A stretch of 64,000 bases of DNA from positions 1,674,001 to 1,738,000 of the forward strand of contig NZ_JAFBCS010000001.1 in NCBI RefSeq assembly GCF_016907845.1. The letters are read 5' to 3'. The position numbers and the translations under genes are program-made. This stretch comes from Arcanobacterium pluranimalium. Lineage in GTDB: Bacteria > Actinomycetota > Actinomycetes > Actinomycetales > Actinomycetaceae. Each line of letters begins with the position of its first letter. The first letter of the stretch is position 1. Below the pieces are notes generated by a model that saw only the letters and a list, made by a program, of their open reading frames with translations, was not told the origin of the DNA and ran no database searches. Positions 43,519-54,184 of this stretch are shown here, piece after piece.

Positions 43519-44661
43519 TTACTGTTCGGCAAATACCACTGCAGGTCGCGTCTTTTTCCCGTGTTTAACGCCAATAGCTACCAATTCATCGCCGCAGATC
43601 AGAGCCACAGGATATTCGGTTGCAGGCGTTTCAATAAATTGCCCGTAGGTCAGCGCCGAACGCTGCTGCGGCGTAATCTCTATCCACGGCATATTCTTCG
43701 CCGCTTGCGCCAACGGAATGACTGGCACGTTTCGTCCAGTATCAATTCCAGCAGCTATCTGCCGCACCGGATTGGCCTCCGACACCTCAAAATCGCCCAC
43801 CCGAGTGCGGCGCAACATGGTGATATGAGCATCGACTCCCAGCTGAACACCAAAATCACGAGCTAATGCCCGAATATAGGTTCCAGCCGAACACTTCACC
43901 ACCGCATCAATTTCGAGTGTTTGCACTTCGACACCCTCTACGCGCAGCCTTTTTCCTAATCGGAGCGGCGAAGTAAAATCAAAGTTGTAAACGGTAACAT
44001 CTCGAGCAGGAATTTCAACGTCGACTCCTGCACGCACCAACTCATGTGCGCGCTTTCCATTGATTTTTATTGCCGAAACAGCGGATGGAACCTGTTTGAT
44101 CTTACCGGTGAGCGCTATTCGTGCTCGATCAAGTTCGACCTGCACAGTTGCATCTAACACACCATTTTTTTCATCAGATTCGACGACGGCGCCCGCGCAT
44201 CCATCGCTGCCTGCCATGCGCGTGTGCGTTTGGAGCGTCTCAATAGTTTTGCCAAATTTTTGCACAAATTCTGGCCCACGATCTGTTCGTGGCACACCTT
44301 GTGCATCTTCCGTTGACGTGGATACTCCGAGGCAAATCGTGGTGCGGTACGTCTTATCGCAGCCCGACAAATAGTTCAGAAAACGCGTAGCTTTACCAAT
44401 TCCAATGGTCAGCAGTCCAGTTGCCATTGGATCGAGAGTTCCAGCATGACCCACCTTGCGAGTTTTAGCAAGCCGGCGCATCGCTCCAACTACATCGTGT
44501 GATGTAACATTCTGGTCTTTGTCGATGAGCACAATTCCATCCGGCGCAGGCGAAATTCCCTGGGGCAGATCTCCCCAGGGCATTTGCCGCTTTTCGCGTT
44601 GTTCACGCCCCTCATTTGTTTTTTTTGAGTTGCGTGAGCGGCTGTGCGAACTAGAGCTCAT
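43519..44661 (-). CDS. truB: TruB, tRNA pseudouridine-55 synthase
   Basis: Isomerises U55 in the T-loop of tRNAs. Catalytic Asp in VGHAGTLDPMATGLLTIGIGKATR (in parts: VGHAGTLDPMATG, LLTIGIGKATR), GIVLIDKDQNVTSHDVV at the domain start, and VKCSAGTYIRALARDFG. It has an added C-terminal PUA-like segment (QQRSALTYGQFIETP). The first 40 residues are polar and poorly conserved. ATG 44661 overlaps the rbfA end by 11 bp; ATG 44583 is another candidate. 380 aa, long for the family. Confidence 0.93.
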   Translation of the reverse strand: MSSSSHSRSRNSKKTNEGREQREKRQMPWGDLPQGISPAPDGIVLIDKDQNVTSHDVVGAMRRLAKTRKVGHAGTLDPMATGLLTIGIGKATRFLNYLSGCDKTYRTTICLGVSTSTEDAQGVPRTDRGPEFVQKFGKTIETLQTHTRMAGSDGCAGAVVESDEKNGVLDATVQVELDRARIALTGKIKQVPSAVSAIKINGKRAHELVRAGVDVEIPARDVTVYNFDFTSPLRLGKRLRVEGVEVQTLEIDAVVKCSAGTYIRALARDFGVQLGVDAHITMLRRTRVGDFEVSEANPVRQIAAGIDTGRNVPVIPLAQAAKNMPWIEITPQQRSALTYGQFIETPATEYPVALICGDELVAIGVKHGKKTRPAVVFAEQ

Positions 44662-45127
44662 CGTCGTCTTCAGAATCGGACGCAACTACAGCGGCGTCGT
44701 CTTCATCTATCTCTTTCGGCTTGCGATACGGATCCTCACCGGCAACTGGCGTAGCTCCCTCGGCAAGCTTACGAACCTGCTCATCGTGGAATTTTGCCGC
44801 CACAAGCGCGTCTTCAATTGAGCGTGCAGTCTCAGGCAAAGCGTCAAGTACGAATTCGATGCTCGGCGTCAAACGAAGTCCAAGCTGCCCACCGACTGTA
44901 GAACGAATCATTCCTTTCGCGGACTCCAAAGCAGAAGCAGATTTACGGCGATCCGTATCCGAACCATAAACCGTATAGAAAACCGTTGCATGCTGCAAAT
45001 CTCCGCTAACACGCACGTCAGTAATCGTGACCATGCCCAGGCGCGGATCTTTGAGTTTCCCATCGATCATGCGCGCCACGATTTGTTTAATTTGGTCAGC
45101 TACCCGAGCTGCTCGTGGATTAGCCAT
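44651..45127 (-). CDS. rbfA: RbfA, 30S ribosome-binding factor
   Basis: Cold-shock factor for late 30S maturation. KH-like fold with RAARVADQIKQIVARMID, DPRLGMVTITDVRVSGDLQH and LGLRLTPSIEFVLDALPETA. 158 aa with an acidic C-terminal tail (ending DSEDDDEL). Between infB and truB, the standard order; a stem-loop separates it from infB. Confidence 0.95.
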   Translation of the reverse strand: MANPRAARVADQIKQIVARMIDGKLKDPRLGMVTITDVRVSGDLQHATVFYTVYGSDTDRRKSASALESAKGMIRSTVGGQLGLRLTPSIEFVLDALPETARSIEDALVAAKFHDEQVRKLAEGATPVAGEDPYRKPKEIDEDDAAVVASDSEDDDEL

Positions 45128-45165
45128 TTCGCTAACTCCCCTTAAAAATTAGTTCTTTTATGGCG

Positions 45166-45195
45166 GCGGGGTGCCCGCAATATTGGACACCCCGC
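45166..45195 (-). terminator. Stem-loop between infB and rbfA
   Basis: 11-bp stem (45166-45176 with 45185-45195, one G-U pair) with loop GCAATATT, 17 bp after the infB stop. No U-run follows, so it may attenuate or mark an RNA-processing site. Confidence 0.55.
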
Positions 45196-45211
45196 TGCAG
45201 CTAGAAGATGA

Positions 45212-48157
45212 TTAGTCGCGAGGTTTTTCGCGCATCTCCCATGTTTCAATAATATCGCCCTCGCGAATGTCCTTGTGGCCGAGCGTGATACCACATTCGT
45301 AGCCTTCACGAACCTCGGTCACATCGTCCTTTTCACGTCGCAAGGAGATAATCTCCAGATCAGGAGCGACCACCGAGCCGTCACGCACGAGGCGTGCCTT
45401 CGTGTGACGCTTGATCGTGCCAGAGCGAACAATCGAACCAGCGATATTGCCAAACTTTCCAGACTTGAATACCTGGCGAATCTCTGCAGTTCCAAGCTCC
45501 ACCTCTTCGTAAATCGGCTTGAGCTTGCCCTTGAGAGCATCTTCAACATCGTTGATCGCGTCGTAGATCACTGAGTAGAACTTCATCTCTACGCCTTCAC
45601 GATCAGCGAGTTCGGAGACTCGTTCTGCTGGTCGCACGTTGTAGCCGATAATGACGGCGTTATCCACGGTTGCGAGGTCAACATCGGATTGCGTAATAGC
45701 ACCAACGCCACGATGAATAACGTTGAGCTGTACCTCATCGCCGCCAACCTCGATCTCGAGCAACGACGATTCGAGTGCTTCAACTGAACCTGAAGAGTCA
45801 CCCTTGATGATGAGGTTAAGATTTTCAACCTTACCCTCTTCAATTGCGGCAGTGAGATCTTCGAGCGAGATACGCTTGCGGCGTTTAGCGAGCGTAGCGG
45901 CGCGCTTGGCAGCTTCACGACGCTCTGCAATCTGACGAGCCGTACGATCATCTTCAGCTACGATGAGCTGGTCACCTGCACCTGGAACTGAGGTCAGACC
46001 CAGTACCTGTACAGGCCGCGATGGACCAGCTGATTCCACACGCTCACCGTGTTCATCAACCATAGCGCGGACGCGACCATAAGCCGTTCCTACCACGATT
46101 GAGTCACCGATGCGCAGGGTGCCATCTTGGATCAATGCGGTAATAACGGAACCGCGCCCTTGATCGAGCTTCGCTTCAATCGCCACACCACGTGCAGCTT
46201 TATCAGCATTAGCGGATGGAGCAACCAAGATATCGGACGTCGCCACGATTGTTTCGAGCAATTCGGCGATATTGATACGCTGTTTTGCCGAAATATCAAC
46301 AAAGGCAACGTCGCCGCCGTACTCTTCAGCAACAAGACCGTATTCAGTGAGCTGAGCACGCACTTTACCAGGGTTAGCACCCTCGACGTCAATCTTATTG
46401 ACTGCCACAACGATTGGAACGCCAGCGGCTTTGACGTGGTTGATTGCTTCTACAGTCTGAGGCATAACGCCGTCATTTGCAGCAACAACCAGCACAGCGA
46501 CGTCGGTAACGTCCGCACCACGAGCACGCATCTGTGTGAAGGCCTCGTGACCAGGGGTATCAATAAAGGTGATACGGCGCTCGTCGCCATCAATAGTTAA
46601 ACGAGTCTGGTAGGCGCCGATATTCTGCGTGATGCCACCAGCTTCTCCTTCGACGACGTCCGCGTTGCGAATCGCGTCAAGAAGTTTCGTCTTACCGTGG
46701 TCAACGTGTCCCATAACGGTGACGACGGGTGGGCGCGGGGTGCGATCCTCATCGGACTCACCGGCACGCTCAGCAGCGATATCGATGTCGAATGCTTCGA
46801 GGATCTCGCGATCTTCGTCCTCAGCACTCATGATCTTGATGTCATAGCCGAGTTCAGAACCGAGCAGCTGGAACGTGTCTTCGTCAAGTGACTGGTTCGC
46901 CGTCGCCATTTCGCCCATTCGGAACAAAACGGTAACGAGAGCTGCTGGATCAGCACCAATCTTCTCAGCAAAATCAGCCAAGGATGCACCTGCACGCACG
47001 CGCACAACGGTAGAACCGTCACCGCGTGGTACCTGTACGCCAGCGAGCATTGGAGACTGCTGCTCTTCGAACTCATTGCGCTTGGAGCGACGCGATTTGC
47101 GATTGCCGCCACCTTGACGTCCGAACGCACCTGCAGTCGATCCACCACGAGCTTTACCACCCGAACGGGTGAAACCGCCTCCGCGAGCTGGACCATTCTG
47201 CCCGCCACGGAAACCGCCCTGACCACCACGACCGCCGCGGCCACCGCGGCTTTCAGTAGGTGGCTGGATCTGGTCTGGCATCATATTTGGTGATGGACGC
47301 GCTGCAGAACGAGTTGGACGCGCCGAATCATTCTTGCGCGAGCCACCAGCTCCACCGCGGTTATTTGGACGCGATTCTGCGTTTTCAGCGCGACGATTCA
47401 TACCTTGCTGGTTAGCGAAAGGCGAATTGCCTGGACGTGGGCCACGTCCTTGACCGCCGCCCTGCTGCCCACCATTGCGCCCCATTCCTTGACGCGAAGA
47501 GAATGGCGAATTGCCTGGACGAGGCATGCCTTTCTTTCCACCACGCGCTTGTGGGCGTGGTGGAGCCGATTCGCGTGCCACGTCTGCGCTGCGCTTGGCC
47601 TCACCAGGAGTGGCCATAGTACGCTGTGGGCGCGGTGGCTTCGGAGCTGCAGGCGTTGCAGCTTTTTGCTCAGCATCCGAAGCAGCTTTAGCAGTTTTCT
47701 CACCTGAATCAGTTGAGGCGGGCTTCGGTTTTACTTCTTTTTCAACAGCTTTTGTCTCAGCTTTTACTTCACCGGGCTTTGTACCAGGCTTGGCGATATC
47801 CGCCCCTGGTTTTGCTGCAGATGGTTTCTTTGCTGCCGGTTTTGGCGCAGCACTCTGTGCACGAGCATCTGGCTGTTCAGCAGCTACAGCTTTCTTAGCT
47901 GCACCGGGCTTAGCAGCTGGTTTCTTTGCAGAATCGCTCTTTGCAGTATCAGTTGCCCCGGAAGTTGAGCCCTTAGCAGTTGCGGGCAATTCTTCAGGGT
48001 GTTTTTCAAAATATTCACGTGCACGACGCACGACTGGCGCTTCAATTGTTGAAGACGCCGATTTGACGAATTCGCCATTTTCTTTGAGAGTTTCAAGCAA
48101 CTTCTTGCTGGTAATTCCCAGTTCTTTAGCGAGTTCATGGACGCGGACCTTGGCCAC
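45212..48157 (-). CDS. infB: Translation initiation factor IF-2
   Basis: GTPase delivering fMet-tRNA to the 30S subunit. N-terminal IF2N domain ([20 protein letters not shown]), a long Ala/Lys/Pro-rich and Arg/Gly-rich linker (about 65-390), then the G domain (G1 [18 protein letters not shown]3 [19 protein letters not shown]4 [11 protein letters not shown]), and the C-terminal domains ending [14 protein letters not shown] 48157 has GGAG five bases upstream, and the frame continues beyond without support. 981 aa. Downstream of nusA and ylxR. Confidence 0.96.
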   Translation of the reverse strand: MAKVRVHELAKELGITSKKLLETLKENGEFVKSASSTIEAPVVRRAREYFEKHPEELPATAKGSTSGATDTAKSDSAKKPAAKPGAAKKAVAAEQPDARAQSAAPKPAAKKPSAAKPGADIAKPGTKPGEVKAETKAVEKEVKPKPASTDSGEKTAKAASDAEQKAATPAAPKPPRPQRTMATPGEAKRSADVARESAPPRPQARGGKKGMPRPGNSPFSSRQGMGRNGGQQGGGQGRGPRPGNSPFANQQGMNRRAENAESRPNNRGGAGGSRKNDSARPTRSAARPSPNMMPDQIQPPTESRGGRGGRGGQGGFRGGQNGPARGGGFTRSGGKARGGSTAGAFGRQGGGNRKSRRSKRNEFEEQQSPMLAGVQVPRGDGSTVVRVRAGASLADFAEKIGADPAALVTVLFRMGEMATANQSLDEDTFQLLGSELGYDIKIMSAEDEDREILEAFDIDIAAERAGESDEDRTPRPPVVTVMGHVDHGKTKLLDAIRNADVVEGEAGGITQNIGAYQTRLTIDGDERRITFIDTPGHEAFTQMRARGADVTDVAVLVVAANDGVMPQTVEAINHVKAAGVPIVVAVNKIDVEGANPGKVRAQLTEYGLVAEEYGGDVAFVDISAKQRINIAELLETIVATSDILVAPSANADKAARGVAIEAKLDQGRGSVITALIQDGTLRIGDSIVVGTAYGRVRAMVDEHGERVESAGPSRPVQVLGLTSVPGAGDQLIVAEDDRTARQIAERREAAKRAATLAKRRKRISLEDLTAAIEEGKVENLNLIIKGDSSGSVEALESSLLEIEVGGDEVQLNVIHRGVGAITQSDVDLATVDNAVIIGYNVRPAERVSELADREGVEMKFYSVIYDAINDVEDALKGKLKPIYEEVELGTAEIRQVFKSGKFGNIAGSIVRSGTIKRHTKARLVRDGSVVAPDLEIISLRREKDDVTEVREGYECGITLGHKDIREGDIIETWEMREKPRD

Positions 48158-48249
48158 AGTTCTCCTTCGGTTTGGTCCGCGCTGCAAGCGTCAGACCATT
48201 GTTAGTTGGCAGCTCATCGCTGGGTACTCATCGGGTGCCCATCGGCTTT

Positions 48250-48588
48250 CTACCCGCTTTCATTGTTCGTTGAAATCTGACAGTTAAATACGTTCGTAAG
48301 CTCGCAAATATCTATTCCCGACGACGCACGAAAAGCAGCCGAGAATGCTCGGCGTTTCGAAGCCTGCGTGAAACACTCCAAATTATTGTGGATCCACGCG
48401 CCACGCCCGGCAATTTGCGAATGATGATCAATCCGTATGCACAACTGCGCACCAGATTGAACCGCTTTCAAACGAAGCATTTGTGACGATACGTCTTTCT
48501 TCCTGCACCCGATACACGTGCGCACTGCTTGGGAAACTCTCGAGTTCCCCACCTCAACCGCTCGCGTAGCGCTCAGAAATTTAGACAT
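48250..48588 (-). CDS. ylxR: YlxR (DUF448) RNA-binding protein
   Basis: 112 aa with the diagnostic VRTCIGCRKKDVSSQMLRL, and GRGAWIHNNLECFTQASKRRAF. YlxR-type proteins bind RNA and in Bacillus alter global transcription and RNase P activity. Between nusA and infB, conserved order. The N-terminal 20 residues before the domain are non-conserved. Confidence 0.9.
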   Translation of the reverse strand: MSKFLSATRAVEVGNSRVSQAVRTCIGCRKKDVSSQMLRLKAVQSGAQLCIRIDHHSQIAGRGAWIHNNLECFTQASKRRAFSAAFRASSGIDICELTNVFNCQISTNNESG

Positions 48589-48668
48589 ACAGTATTAGAC
48601 TACCCGATATTTGGGATAATTCCTTCACACAATGCCCAAAAACAGAGGGTGAATACGCTCACTACCTC

Positions 48669-49655
48669 TTATCGACGTGGATCTTCTGATTCTTTCCGGA
48701 TATCAATAGACCAAGAAGTGAGCTTCGCAGCCAGACGTACATTCTGTGCTTCCTTGCCAATCGCCAAGGACGCCTGATCATCTGGAACAATCGCCAACGC
48801 CTGTCGCATATCCTTGTTCAGAATATCAACGCGAATCACTTTCGCAGGAGAAAGTGCCGCTGCAATGAAAGCTGCCGGATCGTCGTCGTACTCCACGACG
48901 TCGATCTTCTCGCCATTCAATTCCTGGGTCACGGCGCGCACGCGCTGCGCATTGTGCCCAATCGCAGCACCTTTTGCGGCAACGTTCGGATCCGCAGACC
49001 ACACCGCCACTTTCGAACGATGCCCGGCCTCACGAGCCAATGCCACGATTTCAACCGTGCCTTTTGCGATTTCTGGAACTTCTGTCTCGAAAAGCTGACG
49101 CACAAAATCAGGATGCGAACGCGAAAGACGAATCGAAGCTCCACGCGGGCCAACGGAAATATCAAGCACGAGCGCGCGTATCAAATCACCATGCCGGTAG
49201 CGTTCCGATGGCACTTGCTCCTCAGCACGCAAGATTCCACGATTTTCACCAAGCTCAACGAAAATATCACGCGATTCTTCACCGCCGACGCTTCCCTCGA
49301 CGACACCCGACACGATCTGCCCTTGTTTGCCCTGGAAGCTGCCCAAAATACGGGCGCTTTCTGCGTCACGCAAACGCTGAGCGATGATCGAACGTGCGGT
49401 AGCAGTGGCAATGCGCCCAAAATCGTTTGGGGTATCGTCGAATTCGCCAACTACGTTGTTATTTTCGTCAAGCTCCGGAGCAAAAACAGTAACTTGACCA
49501 GTGGTACGGTTCAATTCCACTCGCGATCCGCGAATAGCTCCTGGCACACGCTGGTATGCATGAAGAAGTGCGTCCTCAATCGCTTCGATCAGCACGCCCA
49601 AATCAATACCGAGTTCAGATTCAACAATCCGAAGCTCACTCATCGAGATATCCAT
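48669..49655 (-). CDS. nusA: Transcription factor NusA
   Basis: Pausing/termination factor. N-terminal RNAP-binding domain (LGVLIEAIEDALLHAYQRVPGA), S1 domain (GQIVSGVVEGSVGG), two KH domains (VAAKGAAIGHNAQRVRAV and SLAIGKEAQNVRLAAKLTSW). At 328 aa it lacks the C-terminal acidic repeats of E. coli, as usual in Actinobacteria. ATG 49655 directly follows the rimP TAA. Confidence 0.96.
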   Translation of the reverse strand: MDISMSELRIVESELGIDLGVLIEAIEDALLHAYQRVPGAIRGSRVELNRTTGQVTVFAPELDENNNVVGEFDDTPNDFGRIATATARSIIAQRLRDAESARILGSFQGKQGQIVSGVVEGSVGGEESRDIFVELGENRGILRAEEQVPSERYRHGDLIRALVLDISVGPRGASIRLSRSHPDFVRQLFETEVPEIAKGTVEIVALAREAGHRSKVAVWSADPNVAAKGAAIGHNAQRVRAVTQELNGEKIDVVEYDDDPAAFIAAALSPAKVIRVDILNKDMRQALAIVPDDQASLAIGKEAQNVRLAAKLTSWSIDIRKESEDPRR

Positions 49656-50177
49656 TTACAGCTCCTCTTCCCCAGCTTCAATTTTCTTAAGCTCAACAAC
49701 AACCTGAGCTCGCTGAATGTGATCGAACGCTATTTCGCATTCGACTCCGTCCACAACTTGTTTGTTCTTCTTTACCTGTGGAATCACTCTAAGTTGTGCA
49801 CCATCAATTTCTTTAAGTCGAGCAGTGATCTCGGTTCCGTCCTCGAGACGGAAGTTGATTAAGCGTCCGATCACACGCTCGTAATGGCGCAATTCTACCA
49901 GCGGACGATCAGTGCCCGGAGTGGAAACTTCAAGGCTATAAGCTCCAGCAATAGGATCTGCCTCATCGAGAACAGCAGAAACTTCACGCGATACATCAGC
50001 TAGCAGTGCAGAGTCGACGCCGCCAGTACCAGTCTCGAGGTCAACGATCACACGCACAACCGTGTGTTTTCCAGCGCGGATCACTTTCACATCTTCAAGA
50101 TAGAGGTCAAAGCTAGATACCACCGGCCGGAGCATATCTGCGATAGTATCAGCGTTTGATTGATTCATTTCTGCCAT
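49656..50177 (-). CDS. rimP: RimP, ribosome maturation factor
   Basis: Assists 30S assembly (S12 region). Two-domain protein: DLYLEDVKVIRAGKHTVVRVIVD, the AYSLEVSTPGTDRPL motif and the SH3-like C-terminal part (RLKEIDGAQLRVIPQVK, IAFDHIQRAQVVVEL). 173 aa. First gene of the rimP-nusA-ylxR-infB-rbfA-truB run. Divergent from the next plus-strand gene. Confidence 0.94.
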   Translation of the reverse strand: MAEMNQSNADTIADMLRPVVSSFDLYLEDVKVIRAGKHTVVRVIVDLETGTGGVDSALLADVSREVSAVLDEADPIAGAYSLEVSTPGTDRPLVELRHYERVIGRLINFRLEDGTEITARLKEIDGAQLRVIPQVKKNKQVVDGVECEIAFDHIQRAQVVVELKKIEAGEEEL

Positions 50178-50285
50178 ATATCTAGATTACCTTTGTCTTG
50201 CCCTAGTGTCACAGCCGGATCAGTAACTTTGGCAAATATGATTAAGATATTCACATATAGCGATTTTGAACAACGAAAGAAGTAG

Positions 50286-51179
50286 ATGAACGAGACTGGC
50301 TCAAAATCAACCTCATCCTTTGTCTCTCGACTCAAATTTGTGTTGAGTCTCGTTGTGGCAATTGCCCTGTTTGCCTTGGGTCTTTTTGTCATGGAAACTC
50401 GGTGGGAAAACGCTTCACCCACAGCTCCTACACCAGATGCTGCAGAAGTTTCTCGCCAGGAATTGGCCATAGAGACTGGGCGTTTAATGAGTGCTGCTCA
50501 AGCAAACCCGCAGTTCCAGAGCCTTACTCCCCTTGCCTCAACGTGGCAAGAGCTGCTCGGAGGAATTTGGATTCCTTGGAAAGAAGAAGTTCCGCAGGGT
50601 CAAGAAAATCCCGTTATTGACACCGCCGCTACCGCTCACGATGCCCAATCGCTCGTGAACGAGCTAAACAAGTTTTCACTCGATGTTCATAAAATAGGCG
50701 ACGACGGCGCACAAGCACAGCTCACCACGTCAATAAGCGCCAGCACACAGATCCTAGCAGCGCGCCTAGCTGCCAATACAGGCGTTCCATTGAGTATCTC
50801 TACCCCGATCCCGACGACGATCTCCCAGCTAGTTCCCGATGCGGAAAGTTTGAAGAGGATCGAAATGGCGCGGCAATGGATCGAATTAAAGACGGCGCAA
50901 ACCCCGGCGCCTGCCCGCGGTAGCTTGCCAGAAGTTATCGCATTTCTCGATCAAGTAATTTCGCTCGCGATTGACCGCGGAGTTCCCGATTCACGCCCGG
51001 CTTTGACCTTGCCTGCCGCCAATACCGAAGCAGCAGAACTCCTTGCCAAGGAATTCATCTCGATGAGCGCAAATGCGAACCTGGAACAGCGTCAGGCGCT
51101 CAGTTTAACGATCGCGTATATTTACGCAATAACCAGCGCTGAAACTCCGAGTACGCCTGGCTATATCGCCACTCGTTGA
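50286..51179 (+). CDS. Membrane-anchored extracytoplasmic protein, unknown (DUF4439-like by position)
   Basis: 298 aa. One N-terminal membrane segment (about 17-36, LSLVVAIALFALGLFVM), probably an uncleaved anchor, then a helical outer domain rich in Ala/Gln. TWQELLGGIWIPWKEEVP and the two long helix pairs recall ferritin-like DUF4439 proteins, which often sit beside rimP in Actinobacteria, but I cannot confirm the family. Convergent with proS, with a nested hairpin between. Confidence 0.6.
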   Translation: MNETGSKSTSSFVSRLKFVLSLVVAIALFALGLFVMETRWENASPTAPTPDAAEVSRQELAIETGRLMSAAQANPQFQSLTPLASTWQELLGGIWIPWKEEVPQGQENPVIDTAATAHDAQSLVNELNKFSLDVHKIGDDGAQAQLTTSISASTQILAARLAANTGVPLSISTPIPTTISQLVPDAESLKRIEMARQWIELKTAQTPAPARGSLPEVIAFLDQVISLAIDRGVPDSRPALTLPAANTEAAELLAKEFISMSANANLEQRQALSLTIAYIYAITSAETPSTPGYIATR

Positions 51180-51199
51180 ACTCATTAGTACCACTTTAA

Positions 51200-51259
51200 C
51201 GCAGTGCTCCCGAGATGTGCAGGGCTGTTGTACAGCCCCATGATCTTGGGAGCACTGCG
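51200..51259. terminator. Nested inverted repeat between convergent genes
   Basis: Outer arms 51200-51216 and 51243-51259 (17 bp, one mismatch); inner perfect arms 51222-51228 and 51232-51238 (GGGCTGT/ACAGCCC, 3-base loop). It is symmetric for both strands, without U-runs, between the stop at 51179 and the proS stop at 51295. A bidirectional terminator is the simplest reading. Confidence 0.65.
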
Positions 51260-51294
51260 AAATGAAGCGCGAGTCTTATAGCACGCTGACTTAT

Positions 51295-53091
51295 TTAGCT
51301 TTGCATCACTTTGGCGAGCTCGGAATAGACATCGCCCAGCTCAACCTCAATGGCATCACCGGTTCTGCGATTGCGAATCTCCGCCTTGCCATCCTTAAAG
51401 CCGCGTCCTATGACGACCGCGTAAGGCACACCGATCAACTCATAATCGGCAAACTTCACACCGGCCGAGACTTTCTGCCGATCGTCATACAGCACATCGT
51501 GGCCTTGATCAGCCAAATTCTGCGCTATATCGGCGGCTGCCGCAAAGAGATCGTCTCCCTTTCCAGTCGCGATTACCTGCACCTGAGCAGGGGCAAGAGC
51601 CGCGGGCCACATCATGCCACGCTCGTCGTGGTACAGCTCAACGAGCGAAGCGAGCACACGCGAGACTCCAATACCATACGAGCCCATCGTCACGACTTCA
51701 GTCTTTCCGTTCTGATCGAGAACTTTCAGATCCAAAGCCTTGGCATATTTGCGTCCCAGCTGGAAGATATGCCCAATTTCGATGCCACGTTCGATCGACA
51801 GCTCACCACTGCCATCAGGAGCGAGATCGCCAGCTCGAACTTCAACCGCCTCAATAAAACCATCAGCTTCAAAATCACGGCCGTACACGCTGTAGAACAC
51901 GTGCTTCTCTACAGCATTAGCACCGGTAATCCAAGCAGAACCACGCGCTACATGCGGATCGAGCAAATAGCGCACCGAACCAGTGAGCGAACCGTCGTCG
52001 TTCACCTTGCGAGCAGGAGAATTTGGCCCCAAGACGTCCGGGCCAATATATCCAGGAACCAGCTCCGGATGCGCCTTGAGATCCTCTGGGGTTGCCATTT
52101 CAATCTCAGCAGGAGCCATATTAGCCTCCACACGCTTGAGGTCAACCTCGCGATCTCCAGGAACGCCGACGACGAATACCTCGCGAGTTCCATCAGGATG
52201 CGTTGCAGCCAAAACCACGTTCTTCAAGGTATCAGCAGCTTCCCAAGGGCGATCTGCGCGTTTGACGAGATCATTGGCAACCGCCACTAAGGCCTCAATC
52301 GTGGTCGCAGCAGGGGTAGCATGAACAACCGATTCCGGAGTAGTAGAGAAATCGACGTCCTGTAGCGGCGGCGTCGTCACTGCTTCGGTATTTGCGGCAT
52401 ATCCACCTGGTGAGGAAACGAAAGTGTCCTCACCAATGGCGCATGGGAAGAGGAACTCCTCTGAGCGTGAACCACCCATCGCACCCGACGTCGCCGAACA
52501 GATCACAAATGGCAGCCCTAACCGCGTGAAAATCTTTTGGTAGGCGCTACGCATGATTTCATAGGAGCGATTCAAACCGGCGTCGTCGATATCGAAAGAA
52601 TAAGCATCTTTCATGAGGAACTCGCGAGTGCGGATAATACCTGCACGCGGACGAGCTTCGTCGCGATACTTCGTCTGAATTTGATACAGCGTCACTGGCA
52701 AATCTTTGTATGAGGAATACATGTCCTTGACAGCCAAGGTGAACATTTCCTCATGGGTTGGCGCGAGCAAGTAGTCGTTATCGCGGCGATCGCGTAACCG
52801 GAAAAGGTTAGCGCCGTATTCTTCCCAACGATTTGTAGCCTCATACGGCTCACGCGGCAAAAGGGCAGGAAGAAGCACTTCTTGAGCACCTGCAGCGTCC
52901 ATTTCTTCACGAACAATGCGCTCTACCTTGCGCAAAACCTTCAAACCGAGCGGAAGCCAGGTGTAGATACCTGGCGAAACGCGGCGCACATAACCAGCGC
53001 GAACGAGCAACTTATGGGAATCAACTTCCGCATCTGCGGGATCTTCGCGCAGAGTGCGGACAAACAGTTCAGACATTTTTAACACAGTCAT
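51295..53091 (-). CDS. proS: Prolyl-tRNA synthetase
   Basis: Charges tRNA-Pro. Class II motif 1 [19 protein letters not shown], motif 2 [20 protein letters not shown], motif 3 [14 protein letters not shown]. The INS editing domain ([35 protein letters not shown]) is present, so it is the bacterial type with proofreading. 598 aa. ATG 53091 has GAGGAATG upstream; ATG 53076 is an alternative. The gene upstream is the GNAT at 53278. Confidence 0.96.
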   Translation of the reverse strand: MTVLKMSELFVRTLREDPADAEVDSHKLLVRAGYVRRVSPGIYTWLPLGLKVLRKVERIVREEMDAAGAQEVLLPALLPREPYEATNRWEEYGANLFRLRDRRDNDYLLAPTHEEMFTLAVKDMYSSYKDLPVTLYQIQTKYRDEARPRAGIIRTREFLMKDAYSFDIDDAGLNRSYEIMRSAYQKIFTRLGLPFVICSATSGAMGGSRSEEFLFPCAIGEDTFVSSPGGYAANTEAVTTPPLQDVDFSTTPESVVHATPAATTIEALVAVANDLVKRADRPWEAADTLKNVVLAATHPDGTREVFVVGVPGDREVDLKRVEANMAPAEIEMATPEDLKAHPELVPGYIGPDVLGPNSPARKVNDDGSLTGSVRYLLDPHVARGSAWITGANAVEKHVFYSVYGRDFEADGFIEAVEVRAGDLAPDGSGELSIERGIEIGHIFQLGRKYAKALDLKVLDQNGKTEVVTMGSYGIGVSRVLASLVELYHDERGMMWPAALAPAQVQVIATGKGDDLFAAAADIAQNLADQGHDVLYDDRQKVSAGVKFADYELIGVPYAVVIGRGFKDGKAEIRNRRTGDAIEVELGDVYSELAKVMQS

Positions 53092-53277
53092 AGCTTACAT
53101 TCCTCAAGCAAAACAAGTGAAGTTCAAGCCCAGAGTGCACAAAAAATGAGACGCTCAGGTGCTACCAGCGAATTTTTCCTCGCTCGCGGCAATAGGAACA
53201 CATACCAATGTATAGCTCGAAAACCTATATAATTTGCTGCTACGCGCACGGCACAGCTAGGTGATAATACTGTGAAT

Positions 53278-54174
53278 TCACAACAACACAGTGGCAAATT
53301 CGCCCACGGTAGCAAAACCAATTTTTTCGTAAACGCGAATTGCTCCGAGATTGTAGTCGTTGACGTAAAGAGAGATAGTCGAGGCCATATCCTGGCCGAT
53401 CATGCCAAGCACCTGTGTCAATGCTGAAGTTGCAATACCACAACCTCGCAGGTCTGGCGCCGTCCAGACCCCCTGTAATTGCGCTACCCCACCAGCCAAA
53501 ATACCGATGTCAGCTTTGAATTCAACGCGTGGCAAGCCAAAAGGATCTCGCCCGATCTGCACGAAAGTTCGCCCTTGCCGCAGCAACTGCTTCACACGCT
53601 GAGGATAAACATCGCCTGCAGTAGATGGATCATAGCCAACCTCTTCGATAAACATCGCAACCGAAGCAGGATACACAATGTCGAAGTCCGTGATCTGTGC
53701 TCGTCGTACTGTTGCTTTGGAAGAATTCTTCACAGACCATGACGATCCTGCTCCAATCGCAAAACGCGAGTCAACGCCTTGAAAAACCATCGACAACTGG
53801 TGTGGTCGCACATCGCGTGGAGTAGGAAATCGCCACTTAATCTTCTCCCATAACCCCATCACTTGATCTGCTGGACCAACGATCGAATTAGCAAAAATCG
53901 TCTCCTTGCTCAAATATTTCGCCAGCTGATCAAGGCCGTTGCTATCAAAGCCCCACGGAGCAAGATTAGCTCCCTGCCAACACAGGGAGCTCAGGGCTCC
54001 GGCGTCGTCGCGATATGCCAAAAAGTGACCGTTTCGAAAAGAGCGCTCCTCCCAAGCCGACCGAAGAAAAATACTCGACACCGGATCGCGCTCCAATATC
54101 GCAGCAGCTTGACTATAAAAATGCCGAGAAAGGCGGGCAATCTGCCCGTTGCGCGCACGATGCCATAGACGCAT
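53278..54174 (-). CDS. GNAT acetyltransferase with N-terminal DUF4081 domain
   Basis: 298 aa. The N-terminal half (ILERDPVSSIFLRSAWEE, SLCWQGANLAPWG) is DUF4081; the C-terminal half is a GNAT domain with GGVAQLQGVWTAPDLRGCGI (acetyl-CoA loop RGCGIA) and LYVNDYNLGAIRVYEKIGF. In Actinobacteria this gene typically follows ispG, as here (10 bp). Substrate unknown. Confidence 0.85.
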   Translation of the reverse strand: MRLWHRARNGQIARLSRHFYSQAAAILERDPVSSIFLRSAWEERSFRNGHFLAYRDDAGALSSLCWQGANLAPWGFDSNGLDQLAKYLSKETIFANSIVGPADQVMGLWEKIKWRFPTPRDVRPHQLSMVFQGVDSRFAIGAGSSWSVKNSSKATVRRAQITDFDIVYPASVAMFIEEVGYDPSTAGDVYPQRVKQLLRQGRTFVQIGRDPFGLPRVEFKADIGILAGGVAQLQGVWTAPDLRGCGIATSALTQVLGMIGQDMASTISLYVNDYNLGAIRVYEKIGFATVGEFATVLL

Positions 54175-54184
54175 TAGCGCAACG

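Noticed and set aside
47511-48287. 258-codon plus-strand open frame opposite infB
   Set aside because: Antisense to the Ala/Lys-rich linker of IF-2; its composition (Ala/Gly/Phe) is a by-product of that strand. No ribosome site.
51262-52290. 342-codon plus-strand open frame opposite proS
   Set aside because: Shadow of proS; the nested hairpin sits before it only because proS ends there.
53092-53277. T-box riboswitch upstream of proS
   Set aside because: TGGTAGCACC and a T-run are present, but the conserved UGGNACC core, stem I and a proline specifier loop cannot be recognised.
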